From Kappaphycus alvarezii (Eukaryota > Rhodophyta > Florideophyceae > Gigartinales > Solieriaceae): 64,000 nucleotides of DNA. The stretch covers positions 682,001-746,000 of the forward strand of contig NADL03000657.1 of assembly GCA_002205965.3 (NCBI GenBank), read 5' to 3'. Both the position numbers and the translations under genes were made by a program. The notes under the pieces were generated by a model that saw nothing but the letters and a program-made list of their open reading frames with translations, did not search any database and was not told the DNA's origin. Positions 11,061-23,107 of this stretch are shown here, piece by piece. How positions within the stretch are numbered: position 1 is the first letter of the stretch; every line of letters begins with the position of its first letter.

Positions 11061-13126
11061 GCGGGAGAGTTTTCGAGCGGCTGTAGGTAATTTGCACTTA
11101 CAATTTGTAAGAATGGTCAAAGTACTAAGGCGCTTGGGGTTCGTATTTCACAATGGAAGTGTACGGCCTACTGAAAACTAATACGAATCTAGATTGTCGC
11201 GAGTAACCTTAGGAGATATGGATTTGTGTCTTCAAAGACAAAGGAAGACAAGCTACACTTGTATACATACGATGAAATTGCAACAAAAGCAAAAAGGTGG
11301 TACGGATACTCCGACGTAGGAACGGGAAACCAAAACTGGGATGGGTAGAGGACAAGGTGTACTTGTGGGTAAAACCCAACCACAGAAGAAACCAAAGAGC
11401 GCAATGCTCTGAGAGCGAAGTTCCACTACTATGTAGAAACCAAGCCTGCGGGGTTCGGCAAGATAAGCTGAGGTCACATTGACATAGAATGCACAATAAG
11501 ATGGGTAAAACTCAGGGTATAGGCTTGGGTCTAACCTTTACGATATGTAAAGAAAACGGTTAAACCTGAAAGAAATAGAAAAAGGGTTCTATTGGACAGG
11601 GGGACAAGCAATAGGACAAAGGAGCCGTAGACAAGGGCTAGTCGTCGAGACGGAAGGTGGGATCAAGTTAATAGCTGAACCAGGGCAGTATGTTTTTACC
11701 CGGGAGCCACGAGACTCCTATTTAAAAGTAATACTTGTTAAGTATCCTATCTAAAGTTACGATAGTGTCCGTTCGAGTTCTAGATCCAGGTAAGTGAACA
11801 GCTACAGTGATGCCTGGCCCATTAAACGGGCTGGGCCCTTATTAAATATCAGATACCCCTAAGTGTCATGCGGGTCCGATGGGGCGGTCTCGGTCTTAGG
11901 CTCTACTCTGCAAATAAAGTTGCAACGTGACAGTTAGATTAATATAGGTTATAGAAATTCAGTTACAAAAGCTGGGCATCGCTGCTAGCAAGGGTCCAGG
12001 GCCTGTCGTTGCACTACAAATATATCTTTTTTTCTATATAACGTATACCAGACTTGCTTGATTATATTCATATGAAAAAAGTAACTAAAATTCTAAAGTT
12101 GCCATCTATTTTTAGGCTCGCAAATGTTGCTTTAAAGCAGAAAATTATTGGACCTCTCGAGTGTATGCCATATTTGTCCGGCTCTACCTAGCATAGATAC
12201 AACACACCTGATAACCAAAAGTCTTTGTCTATCTTTTCGACCCTGACTGCTGGTATGGGCCGACTTGGATCTATCCAAAGTACTTCACACTGATCTAACT
12301 CTGGTGACATATAGTTTTATGCGCATTTTGTTGGCTTTGGACCCTGTGCTGTCACTGAAAACCAAAAGTGCAGGGGAGCATGGACTGTTTTGGAGGGTCT
12401 CGTTTGTAAATCGCATATGTGCCTCATCTCAAACTCATCCTGAAACAAGCTTCTGATTGGCTACTGCCAATGCTCATATGTAACGTGGTGCGTACAAGTG
12501 TTGTGGCTCTAGTGGGTTGTTCTGGCGTACACATGTGTAGCTAGTACATATGGTTATGCTGTACAGTACGGCTGTGCAGTACAGAGTGGACAGGCATGTA
12601 CGTGGATATGCAGTACAGGTTGATGGGTGTTGATGCACTATGGTGATGAGTCAAGTACAGTGGTAGCAGTTACAGTAGTTGCGTGTATACATGTCGTTGC
12701 ATGTGTAAGAGTTGTGTTATGAATTTGGGGACGTGTAGTGATTGTGTGGTTACGTGCAGTTAGTGAGTTAGTGCATACACATGATGACGTGTTGTAGTGT
12801 TGTGCACTGTTGTGCACTGTTAGTTGTTAGCTGGCATTAATTTGTGCCAGTGTTACTATGTCATGTCTTGTGATTATTGGTAGTATTGATTGTCCCGCTC
12901 AGATGGCTTGGGTTTAGTTAGTTTAGAAAGAGTTGATTGCGAGTGTGGCGAAATAGTTCTATATAGGTTGCGATTTGAGCACCTCCAAGTAAAACCTGGC
13001 CAGAGCTGGCGAACTTCCTTTCATGCCCCCCCACCTTCCTCATCTAACCTTCCCTTTCAGCTTCAACCTCTATCAAATTCTGGTTGAATTTTTCGTAGTC
13101 ATAGCTTGACTGAACTTTCGTGGAAG
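11061..13126. other. No recognisable gene; GT-rich and TACTGTA-rich DNA
   Basis: No coding domain is visible. 12480-12850 is rich in GTGT and GTACAGTA-like words. A segment at about 12155-12235 resembles 29706-29790 and is listed separately. Confidence 0.45.
12155..12235 (+). repeat. Dispersed repeat, copy 1
   Basis: The sequence around GGCTCTACCTAGCATAGATAC followed by AACACACCTG matches 29706-29790 (AGCTCTACCTGGTATAGATAC then AAGACACCTG) in the same orientation, with weaker similarity on both sides. The family is unknown. Confidence 0.5.
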
Positions 13127-14146
13127 TGTGGTGCAATATGCCTTGCGGATTCCTTGTCGTCTAGGAACGGAACACCGTCAGACAATGAGAAACCCAACAC
13201 ACACACACGGAGACCCACAGGGAGTTCGCTGTACCTTCTTTCTCTTTAAGCACCCTGGTATGAAGTAGCACAGATTGTCAACGGCGAGGAGAAATAGGGT
13301 TGGAAGGGCGGGGGTAATTCCTTGGACGGCTGGACGGTATGCTTGTACTCTGTGTTGTAAGGCCGGACCATGGTCCGCGGAATGCTTGAAACTTGGTATG
13401 GGTAAATTCTAAAGAACCATGGACACCACGGGTGTAATACAGGAAGAACAAGATGTAGTATGTGGTCAACTATGGTGGTCATCTCCTTTGGGGATAAGGA
13501 TGTTGTCACCAGCGACAATCTTGAAGTTCGTATTTGGATATAGACGCCGGAGTCCGGGGCGCCAAGCGTGAGTAAATATCAAAAACAAACAACAAAAGGG
13601 TTAGTATAATAGTGGATAAGGGGGGCGAGGATAGAAAGGGGGACCCAGGCGAAAAAACTTGGCTACAGCCAAAGTTGGCGATTTTAAGGTTTCTGTAAAA
13701 GCGGAAGTTGGGAGTCAAGTTCAGAGCCAACACCGGGGTAGCTGTTTAATCTGGGGTCCTAGTGGCCAGCTAGTTATAAATACTAGTTAACCAGGTTAGG
13801 GTTATCTAGGGTGGCGGGGCGAGTGAGTTTAGGGTCAGCCAAGTCAGGGAGATCCAAGTTAGAGATAAGTAAAGTTGACACTTGGCCCAGTAGGGGCCTT
13901 TTACTTGCGAAAAGATTAGGTGCCATTTGGGGGCCGAGTAGTCCAGATTACAAGCCCTCAAGCCCAATCGGGTGAGGATGCAGTACCAAAATAATAGTGG
14001 GCGACAAAAGAAAATTGCCTAACAAGCAGGTACTGTACAGTACTTTACAGTACAGTACCTGCTTGTTTGCAGTGAATCAGATCAAAAAAATCTCACAAAA
14101 TTAGCTCTGCCGATGGCAGTACAGTATGTATGCCAATTGCACTGCA
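13127..14146 (-). repeat. 3' LTR of element D (left copy)
   Basis: It is collinear with 23108-24108, starting TGTGGTGCAAT and ending in CA on the plus strand. It contains a (CA)n tract near 13200 and a near-perfect palindrome at 14022-14066 that the other LTR has only in shortened form. It lies next to the polypurine tract, so it is the 3' LTR. Confidence 0.88.
14022..14066. repeat. Hairpin of TACTGTA words in the D LTR
   Basis: Two 19-base arms (14022-14040 and 14048-14066) are inverted copies with one mismatch and a 7-base loop. The core is made of GTAC/ACAGTA words. The matching place in the right LTR (about 23990-24030) is shorter, so the palindrome has expanded or collapsed since insertion. 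Confidence 0.7.
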
Positions 14147-14158
14147 TATCCCCCTTCT
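14147..14158 (-). other. Polypurine tract of element D
   Basis: The plus strand reads TATCCCCCTTCT directly inside the left LTR, a purine run (AGAAGGGGG) on the element strand. It is the expected primer for plus-strand synthesis and confirms the element's orientation. Confidence 0.65.
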
Positions 14159-16140
14159 GAGCGCCCATTACCGTGGTTTTTTCGTCATTAAAAATATTCC
14201 CTTTTTAAGTTACTGTAGTACCAACTTGGGCCATTTGGTCCAGTTTGGAGTTTCTCGGGCGGCTGGCAGGAAGGTCCCGGGTTCGAGGCCCGGGGTCTCC
14301 CCAGCTGTAGGGAGGCCTCCCCAAATAAGAAGGCCTCCCCAAACATCAACCCTAAATCGGGGTTGTACACGTTTTCCAGGTTCGACCGGTTTTTTACGTA
14401 CAGTTATAGGTTGGCAAAAGCTGTAAGTTGCGGTACTCCGACGCACCCCCGGGAGACATACAACCACGGGAAGGGGCAAGACCCAAAAAATAGGGTGCTC
14501 AATCGGGTACTTATCGATCCATTGTGTGAACGTCTCGAAGCACATTATGGCAATTTCTAGTTCCGGCCGTTAGCGGGGGTTCCCCATTTTTTTCTTTGTT
14601 GTATTAACACAATCTGTGACCACCATCCCCTTCAGCGCAAACTGCGACCATTGGTACATCGCTAACGTATCTGTTTTTCTTTCGCTCTCCTTGCTCGCAT
14701 GTATCGCCATCTCGCGTTGTGGGAACTAGACGGTACTCCGATGGCCAGGGCTCCACATGATTTTGCGCGCGTCCCATGGCTAAACACCCGGTACCTTGAC
14801 GATGAGGAGCTTGTCGGCAGCTACACACGTTGGCGAAGGTCCTTGTCGATACTCCCAGGAGGGGATCTGTTTGAAGCATTTCAGAGTTTCGAGTGGCGTT
14901 CCATCAGTGGCCATGTCCTCATCTTAATTTGGAACATACCGACGCCGGTGGCGAATGGGGAGTTAGGAGCCAGTTCCTTGGCGTAGTGTGCGTTGCAGCG
15001 ATCTGTTCGCCAGACTCGTAGACAAGCTTACGCTACTAGCTTACTCACCCTTGTTTGGGCTTGGTTTAACTTCGATGAACTTGTGGTGCGGTCGGTATCC
15101 ACGGGAAGTTCCCTATGTTCGTTCGACTGTGCAGATGGAGGTTGTTGTTGAAAAATGGTCGCGGCTCGGGATAACGGCTAATGTGCATCCACAGGCAGTC
15201 TTCTGGGACCGTCAGGTGCTCCCTCAGGACTAAAGGCGAACGAAGAAAGCGGATCTCTTATTTTGGGCGCGTGTGGTGCGGTTTGAGCATCGGTCTCGAT
15301 CTGAACTTGGATACTTAATTCAGTGGCATCAACCGGAAGCTGAAGGTTTTCACCCCTTATCCCTTCCATCTCGTTATGTTCCAGTTCCCCCTGGCGGGAA
15401 GTTTGGGAAGTTCCCTGGGGAGTACGGGCGGAACTACCATCCGTATTCGCTTACTGCGGCTCCTGTGTTCTCGCCAACCCATCGACAGCATGGTGGATTT
15501 TGCACTGCACGGGGTTGGCAATATCAGTTGCCTACTTTGTTGTATGGGAGGCCTTCGACACCCTTAGCCTTTGGTAGATCTCCCCTCGCGTGCGAAAAGC
15601 CCTTGAGACACTAGAGCCGGACGTGCTACGTCTTGTTCTCGAGGATGAAGGTTTCGAGGATTGGGTTTGTTTCAAGCAAATCATAGGTCGGACGGATTGG
15701 TCGCGGGTTCCAAGGCGTAACAGCTAACGATGTTAAGGATTTTGAGCGGCAAGCAACTGCCGAACCGGTCGATCTTCCGCGGAACTGTCCTCTTTCAATA
15801 GATAGTTAGCGCATTGGGCGAATCCCAATGTCAGTGAATAATAAATTGCATAGTTTTCAACGATGCGCCGAACGTTTTGGGAAGTTCCCGTTTCACTTCA
15901 GTGAGCCCTGTTGAACTTGCTGCTAGGGGTCTCTCTGGCAAACCTCCTTGGGCTCCGGTCCATGTTGGCAGAAAGATAATGGGTTCTCGGTTGAGTTCTA
16001 TCTTTTTTACTTGTAATTCATCCCCATTCTGAAGATTGGAACCGAATTCATATATTCCGAAATATATTCATAATTTTATCCAACTTGAGCAGTTTCAACT
16101 TTTGATGGTAGGGGAAGTTTATTTTTTCGAAAGTATTGCA
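14159..16140 (+). other. Non-pol stretch between D chromodomain and 3' LTR, with antisense open frames
   Basis: About 2 kb separates the chromodomain stop from the 3' LTR, longer than needed. On the strand opposite gag-pol there are open frames at 14699-14986 (MYRHLALWELDG..., continuing past one TAG for about 54 more codons), 14988-15233 and 15273-15614. None has a domain I recognise. The stretch could be a nested insertion, a captured fragment or an element-specific antisense frame. Several TTGGGAAGTTCCC-like words (15400-15420, 15878-15892) occur near its end. Confidence 0.35.
14236..14300 (+). ncRNA. tRNA-like Pol III promoter pair (possible SINE head)
   Basis: TGGTCCAGTTTGG (14236-14248) resembles an A box. 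GGTTCGAGGCC (14280-14290) is a near-consensus B box inside a perfect T-arm-like hairpin (CCGGG-TTCGAGG-CCCGG). Their spacing of about 31 bases is that of tRNA genes. I cannot fold a full cloverleaf, so a tRNA-derived SINE head is more likely than a tRNA gene. It could be chance. Confidence 0.35.
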
Positions 16141-16898
16141 CTACCTTGCTCCTCGAAACGTTGATACAGGTTCCCAAGTTGCCTCAAATATGGGATAGCC
16201 CGTCCAGTGGAAGCGAAGCAGCAGCTCCTCGTCGTCAGCTTGGCCGTGTGATAAAATGTTCTCGATGACATATTCCCGACTCGGGACCTCTGGCTCTAGT
16301 ACCCTAGCCTCAGATTCCTTTGACTGATGTCGGGTCCGTGGGGGTATTTGGTTGTCACTGTCGTTCTCTTCAGATTTATTGTCTTTGTTAGGGGTGCTGT
16401 TCTCTCGCGAGCGGCCTGCAGCGGATGGCGTCGCTTGATCCCCGCTTTCATCTTTTAAGGTATGAATTCTTTCTTCAGATACCGTCAAATTCCTGTTGTA
16501 ATCCTGAGTCTCGAGCAAGTCTTGCGCTGCATTACTTTTTTTCCATCTCTATTTTCCATCAATGGAAGGTCGAGCAGTCCTTTGAACAATGAATGATCTT
16601 CAGAGATACCACTTAAGTTGATTCGCGTTATGATGGCTGCGGTGGTGTGATCTGTTTGGTGCTCCTTCGTGTCTCCAATTTCGATCTCAACAGTTTCATC
16701 TCGAACTTCTCTAACTCTGTGTGGACCAGTTTCCATGGCAGACAACTTGTGTTGCCGTTCTTCGCTCGACCCAGGCTCTCTCCTCAGAAATACGAACGAT
16801 CCGATCGGTATTTCGTATGCCGGTTTTCGTAGCCGCGGGTCAAAGTTACGTTTGTATCTTGCTTGTTCCTTCTCTATATACTGGTCTACGGTAGACAT
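16141..16898 (-). pseudogene. Element D integrase C-terminus: GPY/F module and chromodomain
   Basis: The frame 16898-16485 carries the GPY/F-type module: IPIGSFVFLRRE, then KLSAMETGPHRV near 16740. An indel then shifts to the frame 16518-16141. That frame ends in a chromodomain (YVIENILSHG, then LLLRFHWTGY and ATWEPVSTF, about 16275-16155). The aromatic Y/W/W positions that cradle methyl-lysine in chromodomains are present in form, though I cannot test binding. The stop at 16141 is at the expected end of pol. Between the two is a low-complexity acidic and Asn/Ser-rich linker. Confidence 0.85.
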
Positions 16899-17700
16899 AA
16901 GACCTTTTAACCAAGCCCTACACCAGTGGTGGTATTGTACTGTTGATGAGTCCTCTTCAAGCGTAGGCTGAGCTTAGATGGCCAAGGAAGTGAGCGCGCG
17001 TGAAAAGACGAGTTCGAAGGGGTCGTGTTCGTTGTCCAGTGGACTTATGTGCTATAAGTAAATGTTAAAGCTTCCGTGAAGAGGTCCCAGTCCTTCGGGT
17101 GATCAGATACGTACTGCCGAAGGGCTGCAGCTACTGTGCGGTTGAAACGCTCCGCTTGCCCATTCGCCTGCGGGTGGAATGTGGTTGTGAACAAGTTCTT
17201 GATGCTGATAATCGGGCATACGCTCAGAATAATTTTGAAGCAAACTGGCTACTATTATCGGACAATAACTAAATGGTTGGACCGTACACAAACACCCAGT
17301 GGGTTAAAAATGCGGAGGCCACTGCCGCAGCAGATATTTTTTTGAGTGGCACAGTTCGAACGAGCTTGGAAAATCGATCAGTGATCACGAGCAAGAAGCG
17401 ATTCCTCTTGTTGATATGAATGAGTTCGCCGAGTATGTCAATTGCTACGAACTCCAGTGGGGCCATTGGTGCAAATAGTTTTAGCTCCTTCACAGACTTT
17501 CGTAATTTGATTCTATTTTTCGCGCAAGTTGGGCACGAGCGAACGACGGCATAACAATCCATCGACATTGATGGCCAATACTACAAATATTTCAGAGAAA
17601 CATACAGTCTCTGGCCACCTGGATGAGCGCCTAACTTGGAATAATGACTGAGTCTTAAATCCTCTGTTAAATGTAGTTGGTCACCACGATCTCAATTTAT
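16899..17700 (-). pseudogene. Element D integrase core (broken)
   Basis: The frame 17568-17269 shows the zinc motif half CPTCAKN, then FVAIDILGEL with the first catalytic Asp near 17440, and DRFSKLVRTVPL. Frameshifts near 17270 and 17200 follow. In the shifted frame a HPQANGQAERFNRT segment near 17175-17130 gives the catalytic Glu block typical of Ty3/gypsy. Several further stops occur toward 16900. Confidence 0.85.
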
Positions 17701-17773
17701 TCCGATGCAGTTCGACAGAGATATCAATCGTGCTCGGGAGCTTCCATTGTGAAGGGGAGCTGGTGTCCAGCAT

Positions 17774-19391
17774 TTATTCTTGAACGGATCTTCTTGCAGA
17801 AGTCGTCTTTGTATTGTTCCTTGGAGAGTTCTTCCGGAGAAATGCATTCAAATTCTTCTTCACTTTTGTTTTGAGTGGATAGTACTTGATCTGCAGTATC
17901 AGAAAAATCTCAATTTCATCAAAATCTGTGAATGTTCCGTCCTTATTGTCGTATTTTGATTTTATTTTTGCGAACGATTCCACATCCTCGCCATCCTCAA
18001 GGGCGGAGGAGTTCTTTGCAAGAAAGCACGGTATTTCCTCGTCGAAATCTCCAACAGCTTCACCGATGGTACTTATTTCTGACAATGAATCTCCTTGTGT
18101 ATTTGTTTTTCCATTTTTATACACAACGTCAAAGTCGAATTCCGAAATTCGGAGCTTCCAGCGCCTAAATCGTCCCGACAGATCAGTGAAATTCATTAAA
18201 CACCTCAATGAGGAGTGATCCGTATGGATGGTGAATATCTCCCCCTGTAGGTAGGGTCGCAATGTCTTCAATGCCCAGACCACGGCCAGGTATTCTTTTT
18301 ATGTGACAGGATAACGATTCTCGGCTTCCTTTAGTGATCAAAAGAAGAGTATAATGGTTTTCCGTTCCCCAGTTGGGTACGTTTGGAACAGAGCGACTCC
18401 TACTTGATATTGACTAGCGTCCGTGTCTATTGAATAAAGGAGTCCCGTTTTTGGCAATGCCAATACTTTGGGTGACATAATTTCGGCGATAAGATTCCGG
18501 AAATCGACTTTTTAGGTATCACTAAATGGTTTTATCTTCGTTGGTATACCTTTTCGCAAATGCTTGTTAAGTGGAGCCGTGATACTGGAAAAGTCTTCGA
18601 TAAATCTGCGGTATACATTCCAAAGACCGAAAAAAATCCGAAGCTCAGTAAGCGGCTACTCTCGTAGAATCTGTTTCCAGTCTTCCTGGCTTGATGATGC
18701 GTCCTAGGTATTTGACCTTATCGGACCCAAATGTGCATTCTTTAGCTTTAAGGATACACCAACATGTTGCAACACCTGCAGAATTTCTTCGACATGATCG
18801 ATGTGTTTCTCCATGGTTTTAGAGAAAATGATGACATCTCAAGGTGCACGAGATAGGAGCGCCATCGGTATGATGAGAGAAGAATGTCGAGGGTGCGCTG
18901 AAAGGTAGCAGGTGCGTTGCATAATCCGAATGGCATTCGCCTATAGCGATATAATCCTCCGTGGCATACGAAGGTGGTCTTGTCTCTGTCCTCTTTCGCT
19001 ACTTGAACTTGCCAGTAACCAGAGTTGCAATCAAGGGTATTGAATATTGATGCATCTCCCAAGAAGTAAACGCATTCATCCATCTTTGGCAAAAGGTAAG
19101 TGCCCGTCAGTGTTACGGCGTTCAATTTCTGTAATCGACGCAAAAACGCACCGTCCCATCGGGCTTAGGAATTACCACCACTGTGGCAGCCCATGATGAC
19201 TGTGCGGGCTCAATTACGCCTGCTTCTAACATTCTCTGTACCTCGGGGTCTTCTAATTCCCTTGCCTTGGGTCCAGCCCGATAAGGCGATTGAGCTATAG
19301 GGAGAGTCCCGGGAATTAACTCGATGCGGTGTTCAACAGTATTGATTGCTCCCAGCGAACCATCCCACATACTCGAGTACTTGGTCAACAT
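17774..19391 (-). pseudogene. Element D reverse transcriptase and RNase H (broken)
   Basis: RT begins with IELIPGTLPIAQSPYR near 19325-19275, then VVVIPKPDGTVRFCVDYRN near 19180-19122. Motif A (NTLDCNSGYWQVQV) is near 19045 and motif B (MPFGLCNAPATFQ) near 18925. The YxDD box expected near 18845 is disrupted, with only a DVIIF remnant in another frame. RNase H follows in the frame ending 17774, with IHTDHSSLRCLMNF near 18225 and an upstream DTDASQYQVGVALF block near 18425. Stops and indels scatter throughout. Confidence 0.9.
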
Positions 19392-19867
19392 TTATTTGAA
19401 TCTACTGGCCGGCGTTGGATCTATGCAGCTCCAATATAGATCTGGTACTGCTTTTCTAGACCTTTCGGGTGTTTAAGCTTCTCCGTTCAGAGATTTGTGT
19501 TCGTGTTATTTAAGCACAGCGCGCTGGTGTCCACCAGGCGTTAGTGCAAGAATATACTCTGGTGATATTTACTCGGTGACAACGAGTATCTCTTTGAAGC
19601 TGAGCTGGCTTGGTACTGGTATTGAGGGATGAGGTAATGCTTGAGCAACAATTCGCAACCGATGGAGAGTTTTAGGGTATTTGGTAAATTCGCGATCAAT
19701 AACCTAAATGGGACCCGGCTTCCACTTGTGCAATAACATTGGAAGCTGCCAATCCGAGTTTGTTGTAGAGGCTACAGTCAGGTTTTACAATTATCAGGCC
19801 GTACCGGTCTGTTGTTACCGGTACAAATGATTGAATTTGTGGCGGAATAGTAACCCGGGTGGACATC

Positions 19868-20278
19868 CTAAATGTTGGGCGATGCCCTTTCGTCCTTCGA
19901 GGGTGGCTCCAATTCCGTTAGTAGCGGCCTCTTGTTTGGTGTGCTTTTTAAAGGCCTTCGTACTATTGGAACCGTAATCCCTCCTTCGGGCTCAACAAGC
20001 TCCTCGCGGGGACGAATGGATCCCACAAGACAGTCGCAGAAATCCGTCCTTAATATAGCTGGTGCGGCGAGCGTCTCACATACGATGAACATGACCAGAG
20101 CAAGATATATTTTCAACCGGATGGGTAAATTAATGGTCCCAAGTGTTCTCAACGGATTGTTATTTGCATCGCAGATGTCGGGGAGTCGGCCATAAGATAG
20201 AAGATTTATTGCTTCTGGCGGGAGTTTCGAACTTTGTACGAAGTTAGGACGTACTCCAGTGTCTAAACTGCAAGCCAC
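19868..20278 (-). pseudogene. Element D protease
   Basis: The open frame of 136 codons starts with CSLDTGVRPNFV, a retropepsin active-site triplet DTG, at about 20255-20275. The spacing and the LPIRLKIYLALVMFIV strand are consistent with an aspartic protease fold. The tail is Pro/Glu-rich and leads toward RT, with frame breaks between 19868 and 19391. Confidence 0.7.
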
Positions 20279-20585
20279 GAGTCCGGTTCTAAGGCCGATA
20301 TCAGCCTACACCTTGTAATTGCGTCGGTCCATAGCTATGACTCAGTCTGGGTGCTTAATGCTCCTAACTTTTCTGCATGGACGCTGAAGCTTGAAGAGAT
20401 GATCGAAGCAACTGGAAATTACAATTCTTGGAATTCCCAACCGCTGCATCTCGGAATTCGGCGCGGTATCTGGAGTACTATCAATTCTGTGAGTAAGGGA
20501 GCGGGACCGTGGGGCCCCAGATTGGTTCGCAACTCTGTCCAAGGTGACTATCTCTTCCCAATGAGAGGCTCCCTTTACTCTTTTT

Positions 20586-22890
20586 TTAAAGGTTATCCCG
20601 GACCGCCGGAGATGGAACCGGCGGTATGAAAACTATCGGCGTCGCCGAAGCATGGGGTCTAGCGACCTCTCTAGATTCCGTAGTGGGATGCTGGGCTTCC
20701 GAGTTCAACATCCGGGCGACCCAGTTATAGCTTGTCTGCGGTACCATGGCCAACTCTTGAGGGGTAAAAGCTTCATAGCTCCGTAATACCGACAGAAGTT
20801 CTCGCAAGGGTAAAATGCATTCTGGTGAAATATGTCCCCGGCCATAGCATGTGTGGCATATGAGATTATGATGGCGGCTTAACTGCTGTTCTTTCGTAAG
20901 TCGTGACGATGATGGCGCCGAAGTTCGCCCTCCTCAATCTGGGTGGTTGAAGTTTGTACAGTGGTCCTCGTATGGGATTCGCAGTGCGTGAGTATTTCCT
21001 CGATCCGAGAGTAGGATAGAGGGATCAAAAGAGGTCCTTTCGTATATTGAAGTAAGTCCTTTCTCCGTCGTGCAAGTTGTAATATCCGAAGCACCGGCTT
21101 GGATAATGATGTGAGCCTCGTAGTCATTTCCATCAGCATCATACTCGATCGTTGAATTTGACGATGCAAACGGAGATTCTAATAAGTCAAAAGTCAGTGT
21201 CTTCGACTGGGACTTCGTATCCCATCGAGGAGTCGTAATTATGGCACTAGGTTTGACTGGACGGGACTCTATCGAGACCTTTTGGAGCGCTTAAGTGCGA
21301 GATCTTACGGAGTTTTCTTGCATCTTAGCGTACTTGACAATATCTATGAAGGTAGCTGCCTTATTTGTGCGTCTATAATGGCTGATAACTCCCTTTATTC
21401 TGCGGTCCAGGCCGTCGATGTACATCTTATTAAGCTCTTAGCGTCATGATCGTTACCGCAACGGCTGCTGGCGTCAGAAAGTCGCGAATAGTAGTAACTT
21501 TCGCCTTATTTGGGTAGCTGCTGAACATCTCGCATAGCGAGTACCACATTTTGTATGGCATCGTCAGTAGCGAAGGATCGAAGCATCCACTGGACTGCCT
21601 TCGGCCAGCTCGTGATACCTTCCTGCTCTGGAGAAGTTTTTCGGCGACAGAACGAAATAGAGTTCCTGCAATTCCGGTTAAGAAGTCGGGAAGATCCCGA
21701 AAGGCTGAACCTCTGTCATGTCCTGGAGATTGAACTCCCTAACCATCAGCGCCAGGAAAGCCAACACCATGATAGGGTCTTCGCCAGAGAAAAATCCTTC
21801 TTCTTAATCTTCTGGGCAATGCTTCTGGATTTCGTCCGAGCTTTCCTTGTCTGAGAGGAATTAAGTGACTGGGAAGTTCGCTTCAAGCGGTACGTACGAT
21901 TAGACAACAGCCTACGATACAGTTGATTTGTTGGCTGTATCTCCTCGAGACCAACTCACCAAGGGCCGTGTTCTTCACGAAGGCCAATTAGGGTCTTGGT
22001 GGATCTACCAGAGGTTGCTGATACAGTTTGTACCTTTGTTCGATATGAGCGGTTCTTTACCTTATTCGCGACCCGCCACTCCTCATATGTTCTTTTCGGA
22101 CGTCCAGTTTTATGCAGAGAGAGGTCCAAATCTGAATCCGTTGACGCATCTTCGAAATCGTTTTCTCCAATTCCGTCTAACGAGCAAGAGTCAGACGAAA
22201 ATGAGTCCTTAATTAAGTTCCTATGTTTCTTCTTGACCTGTTCTTGTTTATGGACTTTGCTTTTCTTCCTCGTTGCGAACGGCCACAGCGTCGTTTATCT
22301 CAATCCTTACCATAATCTTTGTCGTCATTAGTACGATGTCCTTCAACATCGGTAATACCGAGAACCTCCTGTTCTGGGTGAAGATCGATGGTTTGGGTAC
22401 GCGGTACAGTCTCCAACTCGAGACGATTTAGGCGGGTGCTGATGTGTTCGGCTCTTTCAACACCCGTAGCTTTTTCGACGGCTATGTCTTCCAGCAAACA
22501 GTTAACACCCTGCCTCAGAGTGGCAACCTCATCCCGCAGGGCTCCTACGACAACTTTTAAGTCACTTATGCTGTTTAGAAGAGCTTCTTGCTGACGAAAG
22601 TCACCATCAAACCGGACTCCGATCGTCTTCACAGAATCCTGAGTTTCAGTTATCTCTCCTTTAACAGTGTCAGTCACCGTGCGCAACAAAGTGCAAATAT
22701 CCTACCGGAGAGAAGCATCATGCTCCAGGCAGCGGAAGTCAGTTTCCTGTGGGGGTGCCTCCATGACCGATGGTATGTCTCTGGCAACAGACCTGGAACG
22801 AGTCTGCGTACTGGGTACTGTTGAGGAGGCTACACGTTTTGGTGCAGTGCCCGCTGGAGTACGAGGACGAATAGATCCAACCGAAGACAT
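20586..22890 (-). pseudogene. Element D gag (broken)
   Basis: The start is probably at 22890 (MSSVGSIRPRTP). The frame stops at 22702. 22689-22300 is a likely coiled coil (heptad Leu/Val pattern, VVVGALRDEVATLRQGV). The capsid-like middle (about 22250-20900) has many stops. A CCHC zinc knuckle C-x2-C-x4-H-x4-C (CHTCYGRGHISPEC) is encoded at 20858-20817 and would bind the element RNA. The frame 20807-20586 lies just downstream of it. Confidence 0.75.
20817..20858 (-). other. CCHC zinc-knuckle codons of element D gag
   Basis: The 14 codons encode an exact C-x2-C-x4-H-x4-C spacing, the nucleocapsid knuckle of LTR retroelements, and fix the strand and the gag/pol boundary of element D. Confidence 0.8.
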
Positions 22891-23083
22891 TCCACTTCGT
22901 AGTCCAAATATTCCTTATCTGCCGGTGGCGCCTTGACCACGAGAAACCAAGAAACTAACAACGGCTGATAAAGGGGCGTTTTCAATCTTCAACGATGAAA
23001 TAAGGAGACTATAACTTGGAAGAAGAGTTACCAGAGGTGAGACTATTCAAAATCTTCTTCGACTTCGGAGCTGATCCAATAAG

Positions 23084-23101
23084 TTCTTGATCGGCAAACC
23101 A
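23084..23101 (-). other. Candidate primer-binding site of element D
   Basis: On the element strand the sequence reads TGGTTTGCCGATCAAGAA, starting six bases inside the 5' LTR. The TGG start and position fit a tRNA primer site. The tRNA was not identified. Confidence 0.45.
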
Positions 23102-23107
23102 GATTTG

